64,000 bases of DNA from Cercis canadensis (lineage: Eukaryota > Streptophyta > Magnoliopsida > Fabales > Fabaceae), in NCBI GenBank assembly GCA_003255065.1, contig QAOA01005780.1:38689-102688 (forward strand), read 5' to 3'. A program made the position numbers and the translations under genes. The notes beneath the pieces are model-generated. The model saw only the letters and a program-made list of their open reading frames with translations. It was not told where the DNA came from and did no database searches. Below, one piece after another: positions 45,341 to 60,863 of the stretch. Within the stretch, counting starts at the first letter, position 1, and each line of letters opens with the position of its first letter.

Positions 45341-46441
45341 GGATGACTTGTATTGCAGTGATAAATAGAAACGGTCTGTAAGTTACTGAATATCATTACC
45401 CTTCCAGTTCTGACACACAGATGGTGGAATATCTTGTGCAGTAACTCCTTTTTCAGTTCACTTTTTACTAGATCATATCCTTTTTGGTGATGCTGAACGG
45501 ATATAAAGTTCTGACAAAAGAAACGAAAGATATAACCCCAATATAAATGGAGAGAAAGCGAGTGTAAGAAATCAAGAACATGAAATGATTCCCAGAATTT
45601 TGTAGGATGTTCATGCATGCTTTGAGAATTGAGAAGATATCAACTGGGTTTATAAGTAAGGTTTTAACAGTTGGGATTGTTGGTCCTTTATTTCTCCTGG
45701 AAAAACAGAGTGTTCAGATTACCTGGGGTTGATAAGAAAAGATATAAGAGATAGTTCTGCTTATTTTGACAGTTTATTATGCTTGATTTCAATACAAGAC
45801 ATAATGGACATAGCAGAGGTTAAAAGCAAAAAAGGTTTGCTGTTACTACCTGTTTTACGCAGTAGCACCATAATTAAGTTATGGGGACATAATTTCGTCC
45901 TTGCTTCCCCATTTTTCAGTTACCTATTTTTGCTATATTTGTGTCAGTGATATGAATGATGAAATTTCATTTTATTTTTATTGCTGTAACACACACTGCC
46001 ACTGCCAGTAGGTTTGAGACAGCTGCAGATTGATATATCCACTACCTTTTTGTTAATGTCATCGTTATTGGTTTGGCTTCAATTTCTTCTTGTCTGTGTT
46101 CTCTGCTAATGTATTGTTGAAGAACTTTCTTTTGTGATGGATCTCTTTATCTAAATTAACATATATGATTCTTTTTCTTGTTCTTAAAACTGGCTACATT
46201 ACAGAATTTAAGAGGAGAGATATGTTTACAAAATTGATATATACATCCTTTCTAGTGCTAATAATATTTGTAATTCTTTTAGACACCTTATAATAATTCA
46301 TGTTTGAAATATTTGATCCCTTTATAGACCAAATCTCAGATAGACCCTGCTGCCTTGGTGCTAAACTTGCAGCATACAAGACATTTTTAGCAGATGCTAC
46401 AAGGGCCTCTTCTTTTTCAGATTAATAAATTGTGGCTGCAG
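45341..46441. other. 3' flank of the cytokinin dehydrogenase gene
   Basis: No gene-like frame. It should contain the 3' UTR and terminator of the minus-strand CKX gene that stops at 46442. Confidence 0.45.
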
Positions 46442-48613
<2,172 letters not shown>

Positions 48614-51600
48614 TTTTCTGTTGGAAGATATGTGGGTTATTGAAGGCAGAAGACGTTTAATCAGGTAAGCGTTGTCTCTTAGTGAGCATAAACAAAAGGA
48701 GAAGTGATAGAGAGCGAAGGGACTCGAGGGTTGGGCCAGAATTTAAAGAAGTTGTGGGTGGCTGAGTCAACCCATCATCTTCAGTTATGAGAATCCGTAT
48801 GAAGACTGCCTACTTGGAAGGAAGAGTTTTAGGATTTTCTTTTTGGCTCTCCTTTTTGGGCTCGTTTGTTTAAAAGAAAAGCCATCATACATAAGCCAAG
48901 TTGAAGAGGAAAAGTGACAACAAAGAGAGATTTCACAAATCTTCACACTTTTCCAAACAGTTGCATCCACAATCCCAACTTTCTTTCCATCAAGGACAGA
49001 CATGTATCAAATATTTGCTCATTAACCAAATTAAGGATACTTTTCCTAATTTAGAAAAAAGATCATGCTTTTGCCACTGTGCGTATTCCTCTGCCTCTAA
49101 GGACAGGTATGCCCATACTCCTGTCTACCTTACACGTATGTTGAGGTACTGTTTGAATCCATTGCTGTCCCAATGTAAACATCGCGTATCCTGCTTTTAG
49201 ATTGGATGAGAGGGACTTGCAGGCATGAGTTGATTCATTCGAGAGGGAGAGATGAACTGGTGGGGTATGTGTTGGTCCATGAGACACGTGAAGTTCTTCT
49301 TATTCATGTGTGCTTGGTAGGTACTCTGGCCATGATTGGCCATATGTAGGGACCTCCATTTGGGCCACCCCTTGTAGGGTAGAAACAAGAAGCACAAGAA
49401 GAAATGGAAATGGGTGTGGTTGCTACTGGAAAACACTGTAAGAGTAAGACTGCTACCCACATATCTGCTGCACTGCTGCTGTCCAAATCCTTACTTTCAA
49501 GCAATTGGACAAGTTTTCAGTGATTCTCTTTTCTGCTGTTTCTTTTTTTTCTTAATTGGGTGGTAATAAATTGCTCTGGTACTACTATGACGTTTTCTTT
49601 TTCATTTAATTGCAACTTGTATTTAGGGGCCAATAACCAAGGAGAAGATCGCAGCTTCATGGAGTCGCATCTCACCGCCTTTCCCTCTAATATGGCCAAA
49701 TCTATTTGTCACTTCAACAGATTGGCTCAAATGCTTTTATTATCCTCTGTTGCTGAAAGCATATTAGGTCACGGCTTGCTTCCGTGTGGTCCTTCTGTGG
49801 GAAACATTTACCCATCGGCTATAGCATCTCGGTCACATGGTTTGGGAAAAAAATTAAGCACAATTAAATGATTAATGTCATACACACAATTTAAACATTT
49901 CAGAAATGGCTTGTCTCTCAGAATCTGACTTTTTCAAATCAGATTTTGTTACACAAGACAGTTTGTGTATGAAAATTATGTATATATCATTACTCTTGTC
50001 TCTTTCTCTTCTCTCCTTAACTAGTAGGCTTACTGTTTCTATCAAGTCAATTACAGTGATGATGTGTAGAGGATATTCCTATTCCTATTCCTATTATTGA
50101 TGCCACATATTACTAACAAGGATTTTTGTAGCTTTATTTGGTTTTCCTTCTCTAATTTGGTTTCCCCATTTTGGTGCCTTTCTTCCCCTATTCTTTCAAG
50201 TCCTCATTCTTTTATAATACTTAGTTACAGGTCCTGTTCATATATTGTGTAAGTTGTATAAAGGACACTCAAATTCAAACTGCTAATCACATGAAGACAA
50301 TTGGAATAATAATGCATAGTTCAAATGTGTGGCTCAATTTTTCAACCTGCTACAACTTAATTATTCAGATATTCATACATACATGATATAGCCACTCATA
50401 GTGACAAGCTTTCTCATGATAGGTATATCATGACCTATATTAAATAGTCAAAAGAATAGGGTTGTATCATCACCCTTGTAGTTGTGTGGCTAATTGGTAT
50501 TTCACAACTTCCTTATTGGGAGGGGGAGTGTAGAGTGGGAGATCTCCTTTTGGTTTACTAGAATTAAACACAATCTATAAAAGGATTCATTGGTATGAAA
50601 ATGACATAATTATGATATGAAGACCAACAACATGATAAAAAGAATACCACATTTTTTTAAGGCATATAAGGTGACCTCTGTTTATGCAAATGTCCCTAAT
50701 CATGTTCTACTTTAAATAATATTCTCTTGCCATTATAATAAATTAATTTGATTTGAATAATCCCAAACACACTGTTATTATTGGGCATAGTAGTGTGAAA
50801 ATGTAAACATAGTCTTCTCTTTTGTGGTGCAAAGCCTAATCCTTATGATGACCTGCTTTCTAGAAGGAGACCGAGCATAATAAAAAAATCAAGACACAAA
50901 AATCATTATTAATTAGTAGAATAATTATCATGTGGGAATACTCCTTAACAAATATAGTGATAGCCACAACATGGGGCCTCTAGTGCCCATTGGTGCTTAA
51001 ATTGTGGGGAGCATAACCTGCTTTAGCAGTAAAAAATATTAAGCTTGAACACAGAAAGGCTGAAAAAAAACAAACGCTACTTGCATATTCTTTTACTTCG
51101 CATTGCTTTACCCATAAGTTAATATGAGTTTAAGTAGTTCCATTGATATTTTACAACACTCCACTGAAACTTTAATATAACATCTCGAAGTAGTTTGATT
51201 TATGCCGTGTGCAAGTAATGTTTTGCCACTGAAAAAACTATCATATTTAACAATTAATGGGCAGCAAGATGGGTCATCTTGCATCTTTGTGTGGTCATTG
51301 CACCCTTGTTAAATTATTTGATTAACAAAATATTAAATAAAACAAGAATGCCACATCAGCATCATCGTGAGCATTGGATTGGTCAATAGGAGATTGCAGG
51401 CTGACGAATGATAGCATGGCAAATAGGATAAGTGCCCACCAAGCCGAACATGACAGGAGGGATCGACGCGTAAGAATACTTGGCAGCACTCATCATCATG
51501 CATTGCCATGGGACCTAAGAATTGTATTGAGAGGGGTTGGTAGGGCACAAAATTTGATTTAGGATGCTTAAAACGCATGACATTATATGTAATTTATTCT

Positions 51601-52174
51601 TATCATGTCTCCCTATCCCACTTTTATTCCACTATAATCCAAGTCTCCTTGTCTCATCCCAACTCGTATGAGGTTAAATCTAAGTGCTAAATCATTTTTC
51701 TTACCTAATGTTTTTGTCCTCACCATGTTAATTGATTATCATCTCCAACATTGAAAACCAATACGTATCTTTCTTGCCATTTATCCAATAGCTAAAAACA
51801 AAACCTAGTTAACTTGGTTTGCAAAGCTTACGACACTTTGACAAAAGATTGGGACTAAAATCTCTCTTGACCGTTAACATGGCATGTGCATGGATATATA
51901 CAAAGAACAAAAGCTAGGGTTGTCTCTCTTTGAATATCTTGTTACAAGAGTTAAGATAAACTTAGGTCAAATCATATCAAATAGAAATATCAATATAAGA
52001 AGATTTTACTCAAAAATAAATGTTGCTGGACTCAAAAACATGATATATTTGTAGACATATGTGTGTCCTTATAAATGGGTACGTAAAAAGTTTTAGGTAC
52101 AGATGGATTTGTAGCGATGATATCTATGTTATTTTTAAGACATTGAGAACTAAAAAAAGGGCATAAAATGTATT
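48614..52174. other. CKX promoter side and gene-poor spacer
   Basis: Contains the 5' flank of CKX. Open frames at 49560-49871 and 51333-51578 show no domain. ATTCCT is repeated three times at 50074-50091. Nothing else is supported. Confidence 0.4.
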
Positions 52175-52290
52175 TTTAATTAAGTTTTTAGGTTAAATTG
52201 ATGCTAATTTAAATATATTAAACTACACACTCGTAAGTTCACACGACAAATTTTCTCATCATCTAAGACATGTGATGATACGAGAGATGG
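52175..52290. repeat. Decayed relative of the LTR-like fragment at 755-1035
   Basis: TAAGTTTTTAGGTTAAATTGATGCTAATTTAA, CACACTCGTAAGTTCACA and TCTCATCATC follow each other as the matching blocks do at about 880-960, with many transitions. Same orientation. Confidence 0.4.
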
Positions 52291-53183
52291 CCATGCTTTC
52301 CTATGAAGATTCTTATCTAAAATGCTGGTCTCAAATAACTAGTAACAGTATTTAACTTGAGATATGTTCGTATTAGAAAAGTAACAGTATTGTGTTTTGT
52401 CCAATTCGATGAGAGATTTCATTAAAGTAAGAAAGAGAATAAAGCAAAGATCACAAAATAGAAGAGTCCAAAATAGAAGTAGATATAGGACCACACCGAC
52501 ACAAGATATAATCTAGTACAAAGAATTGATTCTCATAGATATATAGCCCAAATTATGGCCAACATGTGGCAACAGATAAATTTGAAAATCTTCAACACAT
52601 AGCAGTTTAGTATACATAAAATTTGTAGAAGTTTTAAGGAGTTGTTTGAGGTGTCAGCTAAGTTTAAGCTTAAAGTTTCTTTTTACGATTGCATGGATCT
52701 AAGATTGAACTTCATGTTCTAGAATGGGAAACTTGAAGTGTTACAGTTAGTTTATTTATTTATTTAACAGTTTAAGTTTTTGGGATAGGTAGGGTTCCTT
52801 TAGAAAATACTACTCTTAAATCATTTTCATTACAAAGCAACTTCAAAATTCCAATATTTAGTTCATGGAATTGGATTTTGTTGCTTTTAGAATAGAAAGT
52901 TAATTGTGACTACACATCAAAATAATAATAATTGCGACTAGAGGACAGAGCAAGTTGATGAATGATGATGGTTGTGACTGAAGGACAAGGAGAAGAAAGG
53001 GCCTTTAATATTCAAAAGGTACATGAGCTCTTATTCATTCTTATAAATATCTTAAATTATAGGCATATAAAAAGAATTCGACCTAGCTAAAAGTTAAAGC
53101 AATTTTACCAAGAATTTAACTTAAAAGTTTTTTTGTTTTTGTTTGAGTTAGTTAACCATGTGATCAAGTTGTCATTTTGTAGT
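52291..53183. other. Gene-poor spacer
   Basis: AT-rich; no gene, RNA or bounded element seen. Confidence 0.4.
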
Positions 53184-53384
53184 TGTAGAGGATTGAATCC
53201 AAAAAATGGGGGTAAAAAATAATCTTAAGGCTGGAGGCGGCTCTACTGAGTCAAGGCCTCTCCTCATTTAACTTAAAAGTTTANTGTAGAGGCTTGAATC
53301 CAAAAAATGGGGGTAAGAAATAATCTTAAGGCTAGAGGCAGCTCTACTGAGTCAAGGCCTCTCCTCATTTAACTTAAAAGTTTA
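53184..53384. repeat. Duplicated 100 bp around an N: probable assembly overlap
   Basis: 53184-53283 and 53285-53384 are both 100 bp and nearly identical (a few substitutions, e.g. GAGGATTG/GAGGCTTG), separated only by the N at 53284. Confidence 0.85.
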
Positions 53385-55419
53385 AACTATTAAAGTATAT
53401 GTTTAGAGATCATTTTCATCTTCTAACTTAAATGGATAAACCAAGTGCATACTAATGCTATATTAGAAAAGCAACTTATATATTTTAAAGGATTTTTTAC
53501 AATTTCAAATTAATCCCATATTAAAACTAGAACAAGATTGGATATTCAAAATTTACCTAAACCTATCATCATGTATATATATGCATACATCATATGCATA
53601 TATACATGCATGTACACCAAATTAAGAAAAGTGTATGGTGCTAAATACTAACCCAATTTTGGAAATGTTGATATTTTACAATTATAAGTGATTTTTATAG
53701 CTCCTTAGTATGGACATGCATATGCATCATTCCTTTATTTGTATTTAACATATACTCATCATCATATATTAGAATAAGAATAATTATGGGCCAACCCTAA
53801 ACATTTCCTCTGAAATCCTAACTGATTCCCATATCCCCATTGATAGGAACTCCACAATTTAAAGATAAATTTAAAAGTGTATCTATTTTTAAGTTTTCTC
53901 TTTTGTTATCTTTCCTACATCAAAATGTGTATATCCTGCGTGGCACTCACTATGAAACTGGAGGTCCCCAGAAGAAATAAAAAAGAAAGAATCTGAAGGT
54001 CCCTAGCTTCTCTTAATATTTTATTCCTCTCGTTTTAGTGATCTGTTAATTATTTTATTTTATAACTCAAATATTTTCCATAGAGAAACACATTTCGGCA
54101 TTAGTGAGATGATATGTCTGCCATTTATGAACCTCACTTTGGAATCCCTTTTCTCCTTTTCGTTATCCTTAAATTCCCATTAGATTGTGTTCTCACTTTT
54201 CACCTAAGATCCACCAATGGGAATTATAGAGTGACTTTAATTGCTAGAAATTTCTTCTATAATATTTTGTTACGTAATATATATATATATATATATATAT
54301 ATTGTCACAAAAAAAAACATAATATATATGCTGAAAAGTAGAAAGAGATTAATTATATGATAAAAGTAAAATTCTTGATATCAAATATTATAAATTTTAT
54401 GACAAAAAAAAATGTCATTAAACTCACAATGTAATGTATTAATTTTTTTTTAATCTTATTGCCATCGCTTTTGATAAAAATTGGTAAGTTAACATTTTAA
54501 TTGTGTATTAAATTCGTACATCTATGACTAACAGCATAAATCACCAAAATAATAAGTGAAAGGAATGACTTAGAGGTCTGATAATACCTCAATTTCGCTG
54601 TAGAAATCAAGATATGGAATATGGTAGTAGATAAAGAACTTATTGATCTTTTAGACCCTTACTATAAACAAGTATTTCAAAGATAATTAAAATTAAGAAC
54701 AAGAAGAAATTCATTCTTGGCTATTTAATGTCAGATCAACATAAAAGAAGAATTCATTCCTGGTCTGGTCCTTTAATATCTTCGATATGAGAATATAATA
54801 GATATTTTTATAAAGAATTACAAAAACTAGAAAAGGATGCTAAAAACAAATTTGAAGATTAATGTTGGGACCAAGAATATAAAAAATGTATGTATCATAG
54901 AAAAAAGAAATTGTTTTTAGAATATATAGAAGAAAGCGGTAAGATGATATCAAACTTAGCCATCTAGAAAAGCAAGATACCATGGTCCACACATTGAAAA
55001 CCAACAGATTTATTTTAAATACTTTAAAGACAAAGCCTACTACACAAAAATTAGTAAGCCTTATAATCAAAATTTAAGTAAAAAATATCAATTGATCGCA
55101 AGAAATAATTAGTTTAAGACTCTTGCTTAATTAGCTGTCTAGTCGTTATTCAAAATATTTGACCTAAAGGATCATAAAATTTTGACATATATCTTTAAAG
55201 TCTAAGACTTTATAAGATATCAAGACTTTTAGGAAAATTAGGAATCTTTCTTGACTTAGCGTTGGTTAGTCAAAAAAAGTGGTCCTGCTAGTTAGTCCTA
55301 AGAAGAAAATAAAATCATTGGTCAACGTGATGGTCCTGATTAGTTTAAGAAAGATTATTAATTGAACTAAGAGTCAAGATATATTATAATTTAATGATGA
55401 TTAAAAGATAAATAAACAG
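53385..55419. other. AT-rich spacer
   Basis: No supported gene. A TA microsatellite lies at 54277-54302. The part from about 54540 may be further decayed flank of the viral fragment that follows, but no motif is readable. Confidence 0.35.
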
Positions 55420-55975
55420 GAATCCTCTAATTCAAATATGGAAGAACTTGATTATTCATCATATAATCAAGATATTGTTAATAGTAAAGAAATAGTTATT
55501 TCAAAAATAGAACAAAACTTACAAAATTGAAATATTTCAAGAATTTCTACAACATAAATTTATCAAAAAGATAGCTTTGAAATATTTCAAAATTATATAA
55601 TAAAGACCGTTGAACAAACAATATCAATCAAAAAAATCAAAAGACACAATTTATCTTCTTAAAGAAGAAATGATTAAGAAACATATTAATGAAAATTTTA
55701 AACATCTCAATGTATGATTAATTGAAATAGCTCTCAAGCCTCTTTACAGACTAGGCATATATACACCTATCCTAGTATATCTTAGAGACAAAAGAATAGT
55801 TGATTTGAAAGATTCACTCTTAGAGTAATCCAATGGAACCTTCATAATGGACCAATATATTTTAATTATTTTCCAAATTATACAATGGGATTATGTCATC
55901 CTAAAATATAAAAAAATTTAGAATTAAAAAATAAGTCAAATGAAGAAAAATTCATTCCCGAAATAGAACATACGA
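55420..55975 (+). other. Decayed endogenous caulimovirid fragment (movement-protein-like)
   Basis: Pieces of translation in more than one frame resemble the movement-protein region of plant pararetroviruses (Caulimoviridae): a helical Lys/Ile-rich stretch at about 55420-55700, a piece at about 55728-55830, and after a frame change a piece with NGPIYFN at about 55844-55864. Several stops and at least one frameshift interrupt it, and no reverse transcriptase or coat region is seen nearby, so it is a non-functional old insertion. It abuts a TA repeat, as such insertions often do. Identification is by family texture only. Confidence 0.5.
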
Positions 55976-55977
55976 TA

Positions 55978-55979
<2 letters not shown>

Positions 55980-56012
<33 letters not shown>
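55980..56012. repeat. (AT)n microsatellite
   Basis: About 16 uninterrupted AT units directly after the viral fragment. Confidence 0.95.
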
Positions 56013-56015
<3 letters not shown>

Positions 56016-56670
56016 ACCTAAATTTGGCATTTCCTGCCATGCACTTCCATTCTTATTCTCTGTGCATTCTGCTCCTAACCAAAATAAATAAATAAAATAA
56101 AACAAAAGAGAGTTTGATGCCTTGACAAATTAACTATGTCTTATTCAAGTATAATAAATATAACCTTCAACGTGTCACAATCTTAGTTTTGATAATGATA
56201 AAAGAGAAATCAAAGGATAAGGTAATTTCTCACCAAAATTTGTCGTGAAAATGGAAACTGAACCAACATGTCTTGCAATTAGAAAGCACCCACATGATCG
56301 ATGCAAAAGGACTCACATGTATTTTGTCTTCTCACTAAGAATTTGCCACGTTCATTATCATGGTAAATCTTCTAGATGCTTCAAATATGTTCTCAAAAAA
56401 TCTTTCAAGAGAAAAAAGGAATGGTTAAGAGACAACAAGACGAGACCAAGAACTATCCTAATGAACTCTTAGATTTTTTTTGTTTTTTTTGTAAAACCTT
56501 AAGGATTCTCTAATTAAAGAACATTAAAAGGATTTTATTCTCATTCTCTTCTCTATTTTTAACCTTTCTTAACACACATAACAAATATGATTCTGACAAA
56601 TTACGTTTCATAATGTGTAAGATCAGAAAATTTCACAATAAAAAATATAATAATAATAAATAACTAGCAT
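56013..56670. other. AT-rich spacer
   Basis: An open frame at 56245-56472 is Lys/Arg/His-rich but matches no family I know. Confidence 0.35.
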
Positions 56671-56855
56671 TACTCATATCTCCCAAACTGTGCTATCTCA
56701 AAGATATCAACATCATATATACTACAAGTCCATAAGTTCATTATGTGCTGGTCACTGCATAATNTACTCATCTCCCAAACTGTGCTATCTCAAAGATATC
56801 AACATCATATATACTACAAGTCCATAAGTTCATTATGTGCTAGTCACTGCATAAT
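56671..56855. repeat. Duplicated about 92 bp around an N: probable assembly overlap
   Basis: 56671-56763 recurs at 56765-56855 after the N at 56764, with one AT dinucleotide and one base (GTGCTGG/GTGCTAG) different. Confidence 0.85.
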
Positions 56856-58684
56856 GTCACTTAGTGGCATCAACCATTAAGGGCCTCAAACAAAGCTTGT
56901 CTTCATGATTACCTAGCCTCATTTTTGGACCTCCTATATATGCAACTAAAATGAGCATCAAATGCCATATATACGACAAGTAACTAGCTACCCAATCAAT
57001 CATTTCAATTTATAAATTTACCCAATTTCAAATACTTGCATGATATGAGTAGTCTTATATTCTTGAATTCAAACACGTAAATTTGCCTACATAGACATTT
57101 AAAGACCATCTAGAATGAAAACGTTCTCTCAAAGAACACTTTGTGTATATGATTATTTGATTGACTTCTCAAAAGGTAGCTTGGCCTCCATTTGAACTTA
57201 GTTTTTGTTTGGTCCCTTTCACAAGTCAATTTAGCATCTTTTATTCCTACTATATATATGTTTGTCGGCAGCTATAGGCTTGAACTTGTTTCGGGAAATC
57301 CATGTGCTAGCAATGTTATGTTGGTTAGGTCCAACTCCAATGACCAATGTTTGTGTTGAAAAGCATGCTTGAAAGCCACAACTATATAGTGCTATACATC
57401 TTCGCTTTCACGTATCAAATTAATTAATGCAGGCCTAGAACTTTAGAAGATGGAACTCTTAGAATCATTGGACTAAACTAAAGGGACTAAATATTTAACC
57501 TTAAGTATATTAGAATAGTATTATACTGCTAATAATGAAATGGTCAAACATATCATGTTTTCAATCATGTATATGATTATGAATTTACACAACATTAAAC
57601 TTTCTAATTGGTAACAAGTTAAATCTTGAGCATGAAAACATCATTGGGAAAGAAAAAATTGTAATTGCTCTAATGCTCAAATTATATTAGTCTCACGCTC
57701 AATTGAATAAAATGAGGATACTCGTGGTATTAATAAAAAAAAGACAACATTAAACTTTCTAAAATTATGAATATTCATTTTATAATAGACTTAGTTAATA
57801 TCTAATCGATATACATGTTTATGTTAATTTACCTCATCAACCACTTAGTAAAGCGTATACATAACACTCAATATGGGTTTGTTAAATGTGCAAAATGGAT
57901 TGTATTCAAGAAAGACTATCATATCATATCATATCATATCATACTTGGTGATTTGTTCTTTTAACTATTGTAAACAATTTCATTACCCGCAGTGTATCAA
58001 TATTAACTAATATACATTGTTAAAACTTTTTTTTTTTGTTTATTAGAAGTTATATAAGAAGGGATGATTTTTTTTTTTTTCATAATCCCAATTTTCACGC
58101 TTCTAATAAAATTTAAACACATGATTATCATAAAAGAATATCTAATGTTTAACTATTAGTATAAGAAATTGATATTATGGTATTTAGTCCAGTAATAGTA
58201 GTGCTAACTTTGACTGTTATATGTAAATGACTGTTAATTTCAGTTTGTTTTCATTAATTGGGAATCAGTTACACTTTTTTTTTTTTAAAAAAAAAAAAAT
58301 CCAATAAAAAATGGATNATAAAGTTGTTAGGAAAAAAAAAAAAAGAATAAAGTAGTCTCATGTCAATGTATTGAAAACATGACTATAAAAGCGAGAAAAG
58401 GTGAATTTAATGGTTGTTGAGTTGTCAACACAAAATGGGTGATTTCTTGAAGGGTTATGAGGAATGAGGATGAAGAGTTTCGACAGGTCATCAAGATGGA
58501 AGAGTCAATGACACAATCCACAGTATCTTTGCTTTGATACATGAACCAGAGAATCACATTCAAGGTGGATCATATCATCATAATCAACCATAAAATGGAG
58601 AAAGCGAAACACAGAAAAAGAAAGCAACAAAATACAACCCTAAATTCTGTTTTTGTTCAGAAAACATAAGGCTAGTTTTATTAA
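56856..58684. other. AT-rich spacer
   Basis: Contains an ATCAT pentanucleotide repeat at 57917-57943, long A/T tracts and an N at 58317 set in poly-A. No gene is supported. Confidence 0.4.
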
Positions 58685-58940
58685 GAGTTAAATATATTTT
58701 TTTCTTTGATTTATTTTTTAAATTTCATTTTAGTTCTTGATTTATTTTAAGTATTATTTTAGTTATTAAATAATTATTATATCTGCTAAATTATTCATTT
58801 AAGTAATTATTTTTTGTGTTATGAAAGATTAATTTGGTAGCAATGTGATTATTTGATGATTAAAGTAACAACAAAAATAAATCTAAGACTAAAATAATAT
58901 TTAAAAAATAATTTAAGAACAAAAAAATATATTTTACCCT
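58685..58940. mobile_element. Foldback MITE, copy 3 of the family
   Basis: It starts GAGTTAAATATATTTTTTTC and ends AAAAAAATATATTTTACCC, with the same internal TTTTAGTTCTTGATTTATTTT and GACTAAAATAATATTTAA blocks as the copies at 27015 and 28155. No coding capacity. Confidence 0.55.
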
Positions 58941-60173
58941 TTTATTAAATTATTTTCTTGCCATAAAACTAAAAAACATAAGGCTAAATTATAATGATGT
59001 GCAGTGAAAAATAATAGGCCCAACTAAGAAAAATAGATAGTGATTGCTGGCCAGCAGGGGATTTTTTTTTTTTTCAACTTTTGGGCCATTCTCTCTTGTT
59101 CCAGTGCAAAGGACATTAGCTTACTAGACCTCTAAATTGATGATTAAACCTTCAAACTCATGACCAAAACAATAAAAGTGATGATGCTACATAATATGCA
59201 TGAAGCGTTAGCATCCATTATTTTCTTTTTTAGTAAATTAGCAATTTTTTAGTGATGATTAAACCTTCAAACATTTCCTCGATGACATGTTATTTGGAGA
59301 TACTCAAAATGATTTTTTTCTTTCTTTCTTTGGCCTTGAGATGATACTCAAATGGTGAAACCTCCAAAAATAACTTTTGCTAAGTGGCAGAGTGACCCCA
59401 AAACCTCTGTTTCCATCAAGTTTCATAAGCCAAGAATATATCTTCTTTGACACAACAGTAAAATACAAAACGATCATAATTCTCACAGAAAACTGCTTGA
59501 AACACACCAGCTTCCACCATCAAATTTTGGAGAATGAGAACACAAAATTGCAGTTGCAACTTGCAAATAACCCCATTGACTCTTTCATGTCTTACCGAGT
59601 CATATATAAAATGGGCTACTGCAAAAATATCTAAATAAATTTCAACCTCTATTTGTCTAGTAAATAAGAAACTAATAATTTAATGGTGAGCAGGTGATGA
59701 TGAAGTTCCACCATAGCAACATGAAAGGGGAGAGCTTCTTCACCAAATTCCTTTTTGATTGATTTGAATCTACACTTCCAAATCCAACGAAGGAGTAGAA
59801 AGCAGAAAGTGCCCCATATCATGGTAGAATATCCACTCTTCATGGACTACAACAGTAGTATGAAATCTGCCCCAGAAAGGGATGGAGTAAAAAGTTAAGC
59901 AAAATATGCTCTAAAAATGCGAGTTGTAAATGTTGCATTTTATTTAGTCAGAAACGCAACAGACATGGATATACATGCTTCACCATTGGAGCAAGTATAT
60001 ATTAAAAAGAATAATAGTTACCTTAGTGACAATAGGTTTGCTAGTGACCTGGTATCCATTATCCACTCTAATATAACCATATCCATTCACTTGCTACTCC
60101 ATTAATTAGCTTGCCTCAAGAACTGTCAACAAAGAGCTTACTCCATTAGTTTGCCCAATATAATATATAATAT
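58941..60173. other. Spacer downstream of the IQD relic
   Basis: No gene supported. 59684-59780 is a diverged copy of 61681-61771 (shared CAACATGAAAGGG(G)AGAGCTTCTT and CCAAATTCC blocks). Confidence 0.4.
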
Positions 60174-60863
60174 ATTTCTCAGCTTAAGTTGTCTTCCTCC
60201 ATATTCTTCTTGTGTTCTAGAGTGTGAGATGAAAACTGAGTCTAAATCTTTAAGCTCCTTACATTTAGAAAGTTGGGTATCCACCCACTGTTCAAGCCAA
60301 TGCCTCCATCTTCCATTCACATGCTTTCTTTCTGTTTCTGCTGACCTCCGAGATTTTTTAATATTTATAACTCAGTATGCCATTCTAAATGTTGTAAGGG
60401 AAAAGCACAATCTTGAAGAACATAAAAGTTTTGAATCTTACTCTATGGTTGAATGAGTATTTTCTTTATTCTTTCTCTCTTGAATACACCTTCTTTCTTG
60501 CTTATGTACGAAGCATCTGCCTCTTCCTTCAACTTAATGCTGTCATCCCACCTTCTTTCACTGTTCGAGTCCATCTGAAAATATGCAAACTCTATTTCAA
60601 GATTCAAATTGTGAGTTTAGTAGTGGATCTTAGTGTTGGCAATGTGAAGAGAACAAATGACTAATTGTTTTTCCTACCCTTATTATTTTGTCTCTTGAAC
60701 TTTGCACCTCTTCGTTTTCATCACATTCCCATTTCTCTTCAACCATTTGGAGCCTCCTTGCACAGACCTGTGATTGTATATTTACAATGGACTGCAAGCA
60801 CTTCAGAGTACTCATAGCTTGAAGCTTCACTATTCCCTTCAATGCCCTCAAATCCTTCCTTGC
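60174..60863 (-). pseudogene. Two-exon relic of an IQD (IQ67-domain) gene
   Basis: IQD proteins are calmodulin-binding scaffolds on microtubules. An exon at 60863-60678, bounded by TTGCAG and AGG|GTAGGA, reads ARKDLRALKGIVKLQA joined directly to MSTLKCLQSIVNIQ and ends SSRDKIIRV. Family members have about 11 residues, including part of the second IQ motif, between LQA and MSTL, so this copy has an in-frame deletion. A second piece (about 60350-60174) reads RRSAETERKHVNGRWRHWLE and DLDSVFISHSRTQEEYGGRQ, the next conserved part. The N-terminal exon with the first IQ half and the C-terminal tail are absent, and the link between the pieces is out of phase. I judge it a truncated pseudogene. Confidence 0.75.

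Noticed and set aside
51333-51578. Overlapping open frames on both strands
   Set aside because: No domain recognised; too short and isolated to call a gene.
58317-58317. N as another false duplication
   Set aside because: It lies in poly-A context and no repeated flank can be distinguished from low complexity.
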